Shown: piece by piece, positions 23,785-32,045 of the stretch | How the letters are laid out: the number at the start of each line of letters is the position of its first letter | Position numbering within the stretch: position 1 is the stretch's first letter | Origin: Agromyces sp. SYSU T00194 | GTDB taxonomy: Bacteria > Actinomycetota > Actinomycetes > Actinomycetales > Microbacteriaceae | Direction: 5' to 3' | NCBI RefSeq assembly: GCF_040496035.1 | Contig: NZ_JBEPJZ010000002.1 | Span: 744,001-808,000 of the forward strand | DNA: 64,000 bases | Notes under the pieces: generated by a model | The model's input: the letters and a program-made list of their open reading frames with translations, nothing else | The model's database searches: none | What the model was told of the DNA's origin: nothing | Made by a program: the position numbers and the translations under genes

Positions 23785-24931
23785 CGGCCGCGACGACACC
23801 GTCGTCGGGCGCGTCCTGCGTGCGCTCGACGGGGTGCTCGACCCCGAGATCCGGCGGCCGGTCACGGAGCTCGACATGATCGGCGACGTGCGCGAGTCGG
23901 GCGAGCGCGTCGCGGTCGACGTGAAGCTCACGATCGTCGGATGCCCCGCGGCCGACCGCATCGAGCGCGACGTGCGCACCGCCGCCGAGTCCGTCGTCGG
24001 TCCGGGCCGCGCCGACGTCGCGCTGTCGGTGATGACGCCGGAGGAGCGTCGCGCACTGACGGAGAAGCTGCAGGCGGGGCGCCCGAAGCGCGGCATCCCG
24101 TTCGACGCCGAGTCGCTCACGCGCGTGTACGCGGTCACCAGCGGCAAGGGCGGCGTGGGCAAGTCGACGCTCACGGCGAACCTCGCGGTCGCGCTCGCGC
24201 GACGCGGCCTGGCCGTGGGCGTGCTCGACGCGGACGTGCACGGGTTCTCGATCCCCGGCATCCTCGGGCTCGTCGACGACGAGGGCCGGGCGCCCCGGCC
24301 GACCCGGGTCGACGAGATGATCCTGCCGCCGGTCGCGCACGACGTGAAGGTCGTCTCGATCGGCATGTTCGTCGACGACGCGCAGGCCGCCGTCGCATGG
24401 CGGGGCCCGATGCTGCACCGCACCATCCAGCAGTTCCTCACCGACGTCTACTGGGGCGACCTCGACGTGCTGTTGCTCGACCTCCCGCCCGGCACGGGCG
24501 ACGTGGCGATCTCGGTGGGCCAGCTGCTCCCCCACGCCGACGTGCTCGTCGTGACGACCCCGCAGCCCGCGGCCGCCGACGTGGCCGAGCGCAGCGGCTC
24601 CGTCGCCCGCCAGACCGGGCAGCGCGTGCACGGCGTGATCGAGAACATGGCGGGGCTCGCCCAGCCCGACGGCACGGTGCTGCAGGTGTTCGGCGAAGGC
24701 GGCGGCCGCGAGGTCGCCGAGCGGCTCTCGCGCGGCCAGGACGAGCCTGTGCCGCTGCTCGCGTCGGTGCCGCTCTCGATCGCGCTCCGCGAGGGCGGCG
24801 ACGCCGGGGAGCCCGTCGTGGTCGCCGCGCCGGACGACCCCGCTGCGGTCGCGATCGACCGGGTCGCGGCGGGGCTCGCCGCGCGGCCGAGGTCGCTGCA
24901 GGGCCGCCGACTCGGGGTGCGGGTGCGCTGA
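23771..24931 (+). CDS. mrp: Mrp/ApbC-family P-loop iron-sulfur carrier
   Basis: 386 residues. An N-terminal MIP18-like domain (VLDPEIRRPVTELDMIGDV) precedes the deviant Walker ATPase with TSGKGGVGKST and the DLPPGTGDV motif. The family loads iron-sulfur clusters onto target proteins. The CxxC that bridges a cluster in E. coli ApbC is absent: the region reads ENMAGLAQPDGTVLQVFGEGGG. The mycobacterial Mrp lacks it too, as I recall. Translation is coupled to DUF1003 upstream and to the lipoprotein downstream (TGATG). Confidence 0.92.
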   Translation: MPGADGRDDTVVGRVLRALDGVLDPEIRRPVTELDMIGDVRESGERVAVDVKLTIVGCPAADRIERDVRTAAESVVGPGRADVALSVMTPEERRALTEKLQAGRPKRGIPFDAESLTRVYAVTSGKGGVGKSTLTANLAVALARRGLAVGVLDADVHGFSIPGILGLVDDEGRAPRPTRVDEMILPPVAHDVKVVSIGMFVDDAQAAVAWRGPMLHRTIQQFLTDVYWGDLDVLLLDLPPGTGDVAISVGQLLPHADVLVVTTPQPAAADVAERSGSVARQTGQRVHGVIENMAGLAQPDGTVLQVFGEGGGREVAERLSRGQDEPVPLLASVPLSIALREGGDAGEPVVVAAPDDPAAVAIDRVAAGLAARPRSLQGRRLGVRVR

Positions 24932-25698
24932 TGCGCGGGTCGGCGGTGCGCGCGAGGACCGCCGTGCGCCGCCCGGGCGCCGTGCTCGCGGCATCCGCCC
25001 TGCTGCTCGCGATCGCCGGCTGCGCCGCCGGCGACGAGTTCGCCGACCCGCCGCCCGGCCTCGACGTGACGGTGTTCCAGCACCGCCTCGACTACGTGCC
25101 GCGCGTGCTCGAGGTGCGGCTCGAGAACGGCGGGGACGCGAGTCTCGAGGTCACCGAGGTCGCCTTCCGGTCGAGCCGCTTCGCCGACGCCGCACGCGAC
25201 CCCGACGGCGTGACGCTCACGCCGGGGCGCGCGGTGGCGCTGCGCATCCCGCTGCCCGAGTCGGTGTGCGACGTCCGCGACGACGGCGGGCCCGTCGTCG
25301 ACGTCAGCTGGGTCGACGCGGACGGCGCGCACACGACGCGCATCCCGGCGGTCGACGAGCAGGCGGTGCTCGACCGCATCAACGACGAGGACTGCCTGGC
25401 CGCCGCCGTCGCCGAGGTGGCCCGGATCACCCCGCCGGCCGCGCTGCGCACCGAGGGAGCGGGCACGGACGTGCGCGCATGGATCGACCTGTCCGTCGAG
25501 CCGGCCGGCGGCGACGGCACGCTGCGACTCCGGGACGTGCGCACCACGACCCTGCTGGTCGGACCGGGCGGCGTCGGCTGGCCGCTCGAGGTCGCGGTCG
25601 GCGACCGCTCCGGCGGCTTCGACGTGGTCTCGGGCGACGACCTGCGCGCCGACGTCTACGCGTTCGTGGGCGAGCGCTGCGCCCTGCCCGCGCGCTGA
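24931..25698 (+). CDS. Putative lipoprotein, unknown function
   Basis: 255 residues. A basic start and hydrophobic stretch (about 18-30) end in the lipobox LAIAGC, so the mature protein should be lipid-anchored at the outer face of the membrane. The rest is beta-rich with two further cysteines (VCDVRD and EDCL) and a late one (GERCAL). No enzyme motif is seen. The ATG overlaps the mrp stop. A weak GCCCGGG-T-CCCGGGC hairpin follows the stop before the convergent decarboxylase gene. Confidence 0.78.
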   Translation: MRGSAVRARTAVRRPGAVLAASALLLAIAGCAAGDEFADPPPGLDVTVFQHRLDYVPRVLEVRLENGGDASLEVTEVAFRSSRFADAARDPDGVTLTPGRAVALRIPLPESVCDVRDDGGPVVDVSWVDADGAHTTRIPAVDEQAVLDRINDEDCLAAAVAEVARITPPAALRTEGAGTDVRAWIDLSVEPAGGDGTLRLRDVRTTTLLVGPGGVGWPLEVAVGDRSGGFDVVSGDDLRADVYAFVGERCALPAR

Positions 25699-25730
25699 AC
25701 GGCCGGTGCGGCCCGGGTCCCGGGCGGGTC

Positions 25731-27215
25731 TCAGGCGGGCTCGACCAAGCGCCCCAGCAGTTCGACGAGGAGTCGCTCCGCCAGCGGCGCGGGCAGTACC
25801 TCGACGAGCGCGAGCACGGGCGCCAGCGACTCGGGCACGGCCGGGCCGTCGCCGCCGATGAGTCCGAGTCCGGCGAGCAGCCCCGCCGCCGTGTCGGAGT
25901 CGATCCCGCCGTCGAGCGCCCCGAGCGCCGCCGCTCCGCCGAGCCCGTCCAGCAGCGCGGCGCCGTCGAGCCCGGGCTGGCCGCGCACGTCGTCTGCCGC
26001 AGCCGCGAGGGCGGGGAGCAGGCCCGCGAGCGTCGATTCCGTGACGGGCGTCACCGTGAGGTGCGTGGTGCGCGGCAGGGCGACGCCGTCGGGCTGCAGG
26101 TAGCCGGGCTGCAGCTGCAGCTGCCAGCCGCGGGCCCGCACGGCATCGGCCCAGCGGTGCGGGTCGACCCGCTGCGCCTCGGGCGCCTCGGGGTCGGTCG
26201 CGACCGCCAGCAGCGGCCCGGTCGGTGCGCCGACGACGCGGAGCCCCTCGATCGCGCCCACCGCGTCGACCAGCGCCGACGTGGCACGCGCGGCCTGGGC
26301 CGACAGCTCGGCGAACCCGTCGGCGCCGAGCACCTGCACGATCGCCCACGCGGCCGCGAGCGGGCCCGCGGGCTTGGAACCGAGCAGGGTCGGGTTCACG
26401 ACCGGGTAGCCCGACCACTCGGTCGTGGCGAAGTACTGCAGGCGCTGGCGATCGCGTCCGCGCTGGAGCAGCACGCTCGCGCCCTTCGGCGCGTAGCCGT
26501 ACTTGTGCAGGTCGGCCGAGAGGCTCGTCACGCCCGGCACGCGGAAGTCCCACGGCGCCACCCCGGTCGGCCAGAAGGCGAGGGCGAATCCGCCGATGCA
26601 CGCGTCCACGTGCAGGTCGACGCCGTGCTCGAGCGCGGCGGCGGCGACCTCCGCGACCGGGTCGAGCGTCGCGAACGGGTACGACGGCGCGCTCACGACG
26701 GCGAGGGCGACGTCGGGGCCGAGGCGGGCGGCCATGGCGGATGCCTCGGGCGCGCCGGTCGCCGGATCGACCGGCACCGCGTCGAGGTCCAGCCCGAGCA
26801 GGTGCGCGGCCTTGCGGAAGGCCGCGTGCACCGTGGTCGGGGCGACGAGCCGGGGCGTGCCGGTGCCGCCGCGCGCACGCCAGGCGTCGCGGGCGGTCTT
26901 GACGGCGAGGATGCAGCTCTCGGTGCCGCCCGAGGTGACCGTGCCGACCACGTCGTCGCCGGCGTGGAACGCCTCGCGGGCGAAGCCCACGAGCTCGCGC
27001 TCCATCACCGCCACCGACCCGAAGGTGGTCGGGTCCAGTCCGTTCACCGGCTGCACGGCGCGTGCCGCGCGCGCGGCGAGCTCGTCGAGCTCGGGGCGGC
27101 CGGAGTCGTACACGTACGAGAGCACGCGCCCGCCGTGGGTCGGCGCGTCGGTCGCGCGCAGGGCGTCCAGGCGCGCGAGCACCTCCTCGGCGGTGGGGAT
27201 GGCGGTGTCGGTCAC
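25731..27215 (-). CDS. PLP-dependent decarboxylase/sphingosine-phosphate-lyase-like enzyme
   Basis: 494 residues, fold-type I PLP enzyme of decarboxylase group II. Key residues: SGGTES (95-100), stacking His 130, Asp 204 in LHVDACIGGF, and cofactor Lys 238 in SADLHKYGYAPKG. The following YFATTEWSGYPVVNPTLLGSKPAG resembles sphingosine-1-phosphate lyases and related amino-acid decarboxylases more than classical GadB. The last ~80 residues are Gly/Ala/Leu-rich and outside the catalytic fold. GTG 27215 overlaps the MFS stop (GTGA), with GGAGGAGG upstream. Substrate unknown. Context with a transporter and a succinate-semialdehyde dehydrogenase hints at amine or amino-acid breakdown. Confidence 0.85.
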   Translation of the reverse strand: MTDTAIPTAEEVLARLDALRATDAPTHGGRVLSYVYDSGRPELDELAARAARAVQPVNGLDPTTFGSVAVMERELVGFAREAFHAGDDVVGTVTSGGTESCILAVKTARDAWRARGGTGTPRLVAPTTVHAAFRKAAHLLGLDLDAVPVDPATGAPEASAMAARLGPDVALAVVSAPSYPFATLDPVAEVAAAALEHGVDLHVDACIGGFALAFWPTGVAPWDFRVPGVTSLSADLHKYGYAPKGASVLLQRGRDRQRLQYFATTEWSGYPVVNPTLLGSKPAGPLAAAWAIVQVLGADGFAELSAQAARATSALVDAVGAIEGLRVVGAPTGPLLAVATDPEAPEAQRVDPHRWADAVRARGWQLQLQPGYLQPDGVALPRTTHLTVTPVTESTLAGLLPALAAAADDVRGQPGLDGAALLDGLGGAAALGALDGGIDSDTAAGLLAGLGLIGGDGPAVPESLAPVLALVEVLPAPLAERLLVELLGRLVEPA

Positions 27216-28606
27216 CGTTCGGCCTCCTCCTGCGCCCGGACGGCGCGTTCGATGTCGGTGCGGCGCAGCCGGTAGCGGCCGAGCGTCGCGAGGCTCGCGA
27301 AGGCGAGGGCTGCGGGCACGATGCTGAAGGCGATCGCGATGCCCGCGACGGCCTCCGGGGACTGGGTCACGACCTGGCCGCCGACGGACTCGACGTACCC
27401 GGTCACCGCGAGCACGACCGTGAGCGCGCTCGCGCCGAGCGCCATGCCGGCGGTCTCGCCCGCCGTCCACACGCCGCCGAAGGTGCCCGCGCTGCCGTCG
27501 CCGTGGGCGGCCGCGTCGACCGAGACGACGTCGGGCAGCATCGCCATGGGCAGCGACTGCATGCCGGCGTACGCGGCGCCCGCGACCGCGACGGGCAGGT
27601 AGACCCACGCGCCCGGTGCGAACAGCATCGGGGTCAGCGACAGCGTCGCGACGGCGAACACGATGCTCGCCCAGGCGAAGGCGCGCTCCTTGCCGACGCG
27701 GCGCGAGACCGCGCCCCACGCGGGCGCCATGAGCAGGGCCGGGCCGATCAGCGCGAGGAAGAGGAAGGTGAGCGCGTCGTCGGAGTGCAGCACCTGGACC
27801 GCGACGTAGTTCGCGGCGGCGAGCATGAGTCCCGTCGCGAGCGCCTGCAGCACGAAGGTCGACAGCAGCGCGCGGAAGGGCGCGCTGCGGCGCAGCACGC
27901 GCACGCCCGCGGCGTACTGCTCGCGGACGCCGCGCCAGGCGGATCCGCGCGGCGCGGGCCCGGAGGCATCCGTCACCGGCAGCCCCCGCGGCGCCGTGAA
28001 GCTCGCGACGAACAGGCCCGCCCCGATCACGAGCCCCGCGACCAGCGCCATGACGAGGTAGCCCGTGTACTCGTCGCCGCCGACGCGCCGCAGCGCGGGG
28101 GCGCCCGCTCCGAACAGCAGGATCGACGCGCTCAGCACCACCACGCGCCAGGTGAGCAGGCGCGTGCGCGCGTCGTAGCCGTGCGCGATCTCGGCCGGCA
28201 GCGCGATGTACGGCACCTGGAACAGCGAGAACGCCGTCGCCGTCAGGATGAACGCGACCAGCACCCAGGCGGCCGACAATCCGGGTGCGAGGCCCGCCGG
28301 CACCGCGAAGGTGAGCAGGAAGCAGACCGGCAGGGCGACCGCGCCGAGCAGCATCGGGCCGCGCCGGCTGCCGGTGCGCGCCAGCGTGCGGTCGGAGCGG
28401 AACCCGATGACGGGGTCGATGACGACGTCCCAGATCTTCGCGACGGTGACGATGGCACCGGCGAGCAGCGCGGCCACGCCCAGGGTGTCGGTGAGGTAGT
28501 AGACGAGCACCAGCCCGGGGAGCGTGCCGAAGCCCCCGGTGCCGATCGAGCCGACCGCATAGCGGATGGTCGTCGCCCTGCCCGAGGGCCGTTCCGTCGC
28601 GGTCAT
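27212..28606 (-). CDS. MFS transporter of the GPH (glycoside-pentoside-hexuronide) type
   Basis: 464 residues and about twelve membrane helices. The early KIWDVVIDPVIGFRSDRT motif is characteristic of GPH cation symporters, which move sugars or related small molecules. Start ATG 28606 fits TATGCT seven bases upstream. ATG 28618 would overlap that box. It is the first gene of a two-gene operon with the PLP decarboxylase and divergent from the aldehyde dehydrogenase. Confidence 0.87.
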   Translation of the reverse strand: MTATERPSGRATTIRYAVGSIGTGGFGTLPGLVLVYYLTDTLGVAALLAGAIVTVAKIWDVVIDPVIGFRSDRTLARTGSRRGPMLLGAVALPVCFLLTFAVPAGLAPGLSAAWVLVAFILTATAFSLFQVPYIALPAEIAHGYDARTRLLTWRVVVLSASILLFGAGAPALRRVGGDEYTGYLVMALVAGLVIGAGLFVASFTAPRGLPVTDASGPAPRGSAWRGVREQYAAGVRVLRRSAPFRALLSTFVLQALATGLMLAAANYVAVQVLHSDDALTFLFLALIGPALLMAPAWGAVSRRVGKERAFAWASIVFAVATLSLTPMLFAPGAWVYLPVAVAGAAYAGMQSLPMAMLPDVVSVDAAAHGDGSAGTFGGVWTAGETAGMALGASALTVVLAVTGYVESVGGQVVTQSPEAVAGIAIAFSIVPAALAFASLATLGRYRLRRTDIERAVRAQEEAER

Positions 28607-28619
28607 GACGGGCAGCATA
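28607..28619 (-). promoter_or_regulatory. Leaderless promoter of the MFS/decarboxylase operon
   Basis: Minus-strand TATGCT (28619-28614), seven bases, ATG 28606. Confidence 0.55.
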
Positions 28620-28650
28620 ACCGCTCGGCGGCGAAGTGGGTCATCTGACC

Positions 28651-28662
28651 TAGACTGTCCAC
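28651..28662 (+). promoter_or_regulatory. Leaderless promoter of the aldehyde dehydrogenase gene
   Basis: TAGACT (28651-28656), six bases, ATG 28663. Only about 30 bp separates it from the opposing -10 box, so the two promoters likely compete or share control. Confidence 0.6.
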
Positions 28663-30258
28663 ATGTCCGCGCCGGCACGCCTCACGCACGCCCCGACCAC
28701 GTCGCATCCCGGAGCCTCGGTGCCGGACGCGCAGTGGTTCGCCGAACTGCACGACGACCTCGTCGCCACGAGCGGCGAGACCCGCATCGTGCTGGCGGCC
28801 GCGACCGGCGAGCCGCTGCACGAGCTGCCGCTCAGCACCGAGGCCGACGTCGTCGGCGCGTTCGCCCGCGCCCGCCTCGCGCAGGTCGCGTGGGCGCAGT
28901 CGGGGTTCGCGCACCGGCGCCGGGTGCTCCTGCGCGCCCACGACCTGATCGTCGCCCGCCGCGAGCAGCTCATGCACCTCGTGCAACTCGAGACCGGCAA
29001 GACCCGCGGGCAGGCCTTCGAGGAGGCCTACCAGGCAGCCGCATCCGCACGCTACAACGCGCTCGCCGCCCGCCGCGTGCTGCGCACCCGCCGCACCCAC
29101 TCCGGCGCGCCGTTCGTGTTCACCACGCACCTGCGCAACCGGCCGCGCGGCGTCGCCGGCGTCATCACGCCGTGGAACTTCCCGCTCTCGCTCGCGGCGA
29201 TGGACGTGATGTCCGCCCTCGCCGCGGGCTGCGCGGTCGTGCAGAAGGCCGACGAGCAGGCGGCGCTGAACATCCTCGAGCTGCGGCGCGCGGCCGTCGA
29301 CGCCGGCGTACCCGGTGACCTCTGGTCGGTGGTCGCGGGCCCCGGCGCGACGATCGGCGAAGCGGTCACCGACCACGCCGACGTCATCGCCTTCACGGGG
29401 TCGACCGCCACCGGGCGGGCGATCGCGCGCAAGGCGGCGGAGCGGCTCGTGCCGGCCTCGCTCGAGCTGGGCGGCAAGAACCCGCTCATCGTGCTCGACG
29501 ACGTCGACCCCGACCGCGCCGCCCGGCAGGCCGCGTATGCGTGCTTCTCGGCGCACGGGCAGCTGTGCGTGTCGACCGAGCGCATCTACGTGCAGCGTGC
29601 GGTGGCCGAGCCGTTCACCCGGGCCCTCGTGCGGGAGCTCGCCGCCATGACGATCGACCCCGCGCCCCGATCGGCGGGCGACATCGGCACGCTCACCACC
29701 GCGGCGCAGCTCGAGCGCGTGCGCACGCACCTCGACGACGCGCTCGCCAAGGGCGCGACGGTGCTCGCCGGCGGATCGCACCGCCCCGAGATCGGGCCGT
29801 ACGCCTTCGAGCCGACGCTGCTCGCCGACGTCACCCCCGACATGCTCTGCCACGCCGAGGAGACGTTCGGCGCTCTGGCATCCGTCTACGTGGTCGACAC
29901 CGAGGACGAGGCCGTGATCGCCGCGAACGACAGCGCCTACGGGCTGAACGCGAGCATCCTCAGCGGCTCGACCGCCCGCGCGAGGCGCCTCGCCGGGGCG
30001 CTCGAGGTGGGGTCGGTCAACATCAACGAGGGCTACCGCGGCGGGTTCGGCGCGATCGCGGCGCCCATGGGCGGCTCCAAGCAGTCGGGCCTCGGCCGCC
30101 GGAACGGCCCCGACGGGCTGAAGCGCTACGTCGAGGGCGTCACCGTGTCGGCGACGACCGGGCTCATCGCCCCGCCCACGACGGCGCGCGAGTGGAGGCG
30201 GCTCGAGGGCCCGATGCTGCTCCTGCTGCGCCTGCAGCGCGTGCTCCGACGGCGCTGA
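28663..30258 (+). CDS. gabD2: Succinate-semialdehyde dehydrogenase (NADP+), GabD2-like
   Basis: 531 residues, aldehyde dehydrogenase superfamily. NAD(P)-binding WNFPLS and FTGSTATGR precede catalytic Glu 268 (LELGGKNP) and Cys 302 (HGQLCVSTERIYV). The family oxidises succinate semialdehyde to succinate, feeding GABA or polyamine carbon into the TCA cycle. Length and the Arg-rich C-terminus match the actinobacterial GabD2 group. It is divergent from an MFS transporter and a PLP decarboxylase, a plausible uptake-decarboxylation-oxidation module. The exact aldehyde cannot be proved from sequence. Confidence 0.85.
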   Translation: MSAPARLTHAPTTSHPGASVPDAQWFAELHDDLVATSGETRIVLAAATGEPLHELPLSTEADVVGAFARARLAQVAWAQSGFAHRRRVLLRAHDLIVARREQLMHLVQLETGKTRGQAFEEAYQAAASARYNALAARRVLRTRRTHSGAPFVFTTHLRNRPRGVAGVITPWNFPLSLAAMDVMSALAAGCAVVQKADEQAALNILELRRAAVDAGVPGDLWSVVAGPGATIGEAVTDHADVIAFTGSTATGRAIARKAAERLVPASLELGGKNPLIVLDDVDPDRAARQAAYACFSAHGQLCVSTERIYVQRAVAEPFTRALVRELAAMTIDPAPRSAGDIGTLTTAAQLERVRTHLDDALAKGATVLAGGSHRPEIGPYAFEPTLLADVTPDMLCHAEETFGALASVYVVDTEDEAVIAANDSAYGLNASILSGSTARARRLAGALEVGSVNINEGYRGGFGAIAAPMGGSKQSGLGRRNGPDGLKRYVEGVTVSATTGLIAPPTTAREWRRLEGPMLLLLRLQRVLRRR

Positions 30259-30306
30259 GCGCCCGAGCCGCGTCCGACTGCGCCGAGCGCCCGCGTCACC
30301 GACCGG

Positions 30307-30750
30307 TCAGGTGGCCTCGGAGTCGAACGGCGCGGCGTCGCCCGTGCGCACCACGTCGCGCCCGCGCTTGAACGGCGACGACGCGCTGCCGACCGCGGCC
30401 GCACCCGCGCCCACCGCGGCGGTGCCCGCGCCCGCAGCCGTCACCGCGGCCGTCGCGGCCTGCTGCTTCGGCGACGGCGCCTGCGTCGCGAACGGGTCGA
30501 CGTCGTTCAAGGCGTCGCGCACGATGCGTCGCGGGTCGTACTGGCGCGGGTCGAGCTTGCGCCAGTCGACCTCGTCGAACTCGGGGCCCATCTCCTCGCG
30601 CATGCGCGACTTCGCGCCGTTGGCCATGTCGCGCATCGAGCGCACGAACTGCCCCAGCTTCTGGGCGTACATCGGGAGCTTGTCGGGCCCGAGCAGGAAC
30701 ACGGCGATGACCCCGATGATGAGGAGTTTCTCGAAGGTCAGCCCGAACAC
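30307..30750 (-). CDS. tatB: Sec-independent protein translocase subunit TatB
   Basis: 147 residues. The N-terminal membrane helix (MFGLTFEKLLIIGVIAVFLLGPDKLP) is followed by an amphipathic helix (AQKLGQFVRSMRD). Glu 7 and the GPDKLP hinge are typical for TatB and suit the folded-protein export pathway. The Ala/Gly-rich tail is variable. tatA and tatC are not in the window. GTG 30750 has TAGTCT six bases upstream. It is convergent with the aldehyde dehydrogenase and divergent from the O-methyltransferase. Confidence 0.9.
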   Translation of the reverse strand: MFGLTFEKLLIIGVIAVFLLGPDKLPMYAQKLGQFVRSMRDMANGAKSRMREEMGPEFDEVDWRKLDPRQYDPRRIVRDALNDVDPFATQAPSPKQQAATAAVTAAGAGTAAVGAGAAAVGSASSPFKRGRDVVRTGDAAPFDSEAT

Positions 30751-30762
30751 CCCTCAAGACTA
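30751..30762 (-). promoter_or_regulatory. Leaderless promoter of tatB
   Basis: Minus-strand TAGTCT (30762-30757), six bases, GTG 30750. Confidence 0.55.
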
Positions 30763-30838
30763 CTGCGCGGCGAGGCGGCGGGCGTACGGGTTGTGGGAGT
30801 CGTACGCTGGACGCCGACGAGTACCGGGAGCCGCGCAC

Positions 30839-31471
30839 GTGTCCGACCATGACCTGAACTGGAAGTTCGCCGACGAGACCGTCGTCGAGCCCGAGGCGAT
30901 CGCCCGGGTGCGGCAGCAGTCGCTCGAGCTGGGGATCGAGCCGGTCTCCCCCGCGGTCGGCGCCCAGTTGTCGGTGCTCACCGGCGTCGGCCGTGCGAAC
31001 GCGATCATCGAGATCGGCACCGGCGTCGGTGTCTCGGGGCTCTGGATGCTGGCGGGCAGCCGGCACGGTCACCTCACCTCGATCGACAGCGAGGCGGAGT
31101 ACCACCAGCACGCCCGGGAGAACTTCGCCGACGCGGGCATCGCCCCCACCCGCACCCGCTTCATCGCCGGTCGCGCGGGCGAGGTGCTGCCGCGCATGAA
31201 CGAGAACTCCTACGACGTGGTCTTCATCGACGCCGACCCGGAGTCGACCATCGAGTACGTCGAGCACGCCCTGCGCCTGGCGATGCCGGGCGGCGCGGTG
31301 CTCGTCGCGAAGGCGCTCTGGAAGGGGCGCGTCGCCGACCCGGCGAAGCGCGACCCCGTGGCATCCGGTTTCCGCACCCTCATCTCCGAACTCGCGGCGT
31401 CGAACGCGGTGGCCACGGCCCTCTCCCCCGCCGGCCAGGGGCTGCTCCAGATCGTCAAGCTCGGCGCCTGA
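30839..31471 (+). CDS. O-methyltransferase (class I, SAM-dependent)
   Basis: 210 residues, with start GTG 30839 supported by GGGAG (30826-30830). The SAM-binding motif is AIIEIGTGVGVSGLWML, then TSIDSEAEYHQHARENF and the metal-associated DVVFIDADPEST, as in bacterial catechol-O-methyltransferase-like enzymes (Rv1220c type). The methyl acceptor is unknown. A TACGCT (30803-30808) would be its -10 box with a leader of about 25 nt. Repeat copy 2 follows the gene. Confidence 0.87.
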   Translation: MSDHDLNWKFADETVVEPEAIARVRQQSLELGIEPVSPAVGAQLSVLTGVGRANAIIEIGTGVGVSGLWMLAGSRHGHLTSIDSEAEYHQHARENFADAGIAPTRTRFIAGRAGEVLPRMNENSYDVVFIDADPESTIEYVEHALRLAMPGGAVLVAKALWKGRVADPAKRDPVASGFRTLISELAASNAVATALSPAGQGLLQIVKLGA

Positions 31472-31522
31472 CCGGCCGCCCACCCGGGCGGCGTCGCCTG
31501 CGTTCGCCCGCCCCGGGCGAAG

Positions 31523-31658
31523 TCGCTTTTCAGGAAGCCCGGCGCGGCCCGCGCACGATACGGCTGCAGGCCGAGCAGACCGTGCAACATCCATGCAGCT
31601 GCGGGGCCCGACCGCGACAGGATGCGCCGGCGAAGCCTCGGCGCTCCTGAATAGCGAC
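31523..31658. repeat. Structured intergenic repeat element, copy 2
   Basis: TCGCTTTTCAGGAA (31523-31536) faces CTCCTGAATAGCGA (31644-31657), the same arms as the 14.3-14.5 kb element with one mismatch. The interior again holds a short inverted pair (GCTGCA 31563-31568, TGCAGC 31594-31599) and a shared GGCCGAGC word. Only one arm pair is present here, against two in copy 1. No gene lies in this 280-bp gap between the O-methyltransferase and DUF3117. Confidence 0.6.
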
Positions 31659-31713
31659 AACCCCCGTGTGCGGGTGGGGCCGCGCGATGCCCCGCGGGCG
31701 TCCGGACATGCGA

Positions 31714-31740
31714 AGGGCCCGCGCACCCGGCGCGGGCCCT
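31714..31740. terminator. Terminator hairpin between O-methyltransferase and DUF3117
   Basis: AGGGCCCGCGC, loop ACCCG, GCGCGGGCCCT: a perfect 11-bp stem 14 bases after the DUF3117 stop. It would also face the convergent O-methyltransferase transcript. No T-run. Confidence 0.7.
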
Positions 31741-31753
31741 GCAGAACGATGCG

Positions 31754-31927
31754 CTAGCCGGCGTCGACCACGCCGCCGAGCACGTCGTGCAGCTCCTTGG
31801 CCTCCGCATCGTTGACCGAGACGACGAGACGGCCGCCACCCTCGAGCGGAACCCGCACGATGATGAGACGACCCTCCTTCACAGCCTCCATAGGCCCGTC
31901 TCCGGTCCGTGGCTTCATGGCCGCCAT
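31754..31927 (-). CDS. DUF3117 small protein
   Basis: 57 residues, reading MAAMKPRTGDGPMEAVKEG and then VRVPLEGGGRLVVSV, the very conserved DUF3117 family of actinobacteria (unknown function). The ribosome site AAAGGGGAG stands seven bases before ATG 31927, and a GATAAT (31964-31959) about 30 bp upstream fits a -10 box. Unlike many neighbours it therefore has a leader. The hairpin at 31714-31740 follows its stop. Confidence 0.92.
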   Translation of the reverse strand: MAAMKPRTGDGPMEAVKEGRLIIVRVPLEGGGRLVVSVNDAEAKELHDVLGGVVDAG

Positions 31928-32045
31928 TGAGCTCCCCTTTCGTGGCCGGACACCCCCTATTATCCGGCATCCCGGCGGGGTGGGGAAATCGGCTGGGGAT
32001 CATGCGCAACGCACGATCCCCTTCACGGCGCCCATCGGCCGTGGA

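Noticed and set aside
23771..24931. Loss-of-function Mrp because the CxxC motif is missing
   Set aside because: As I recall, mycobacterial Mrp also lacks it, and the P-loop and other motifs are intact, so this is probably a lineage trait.
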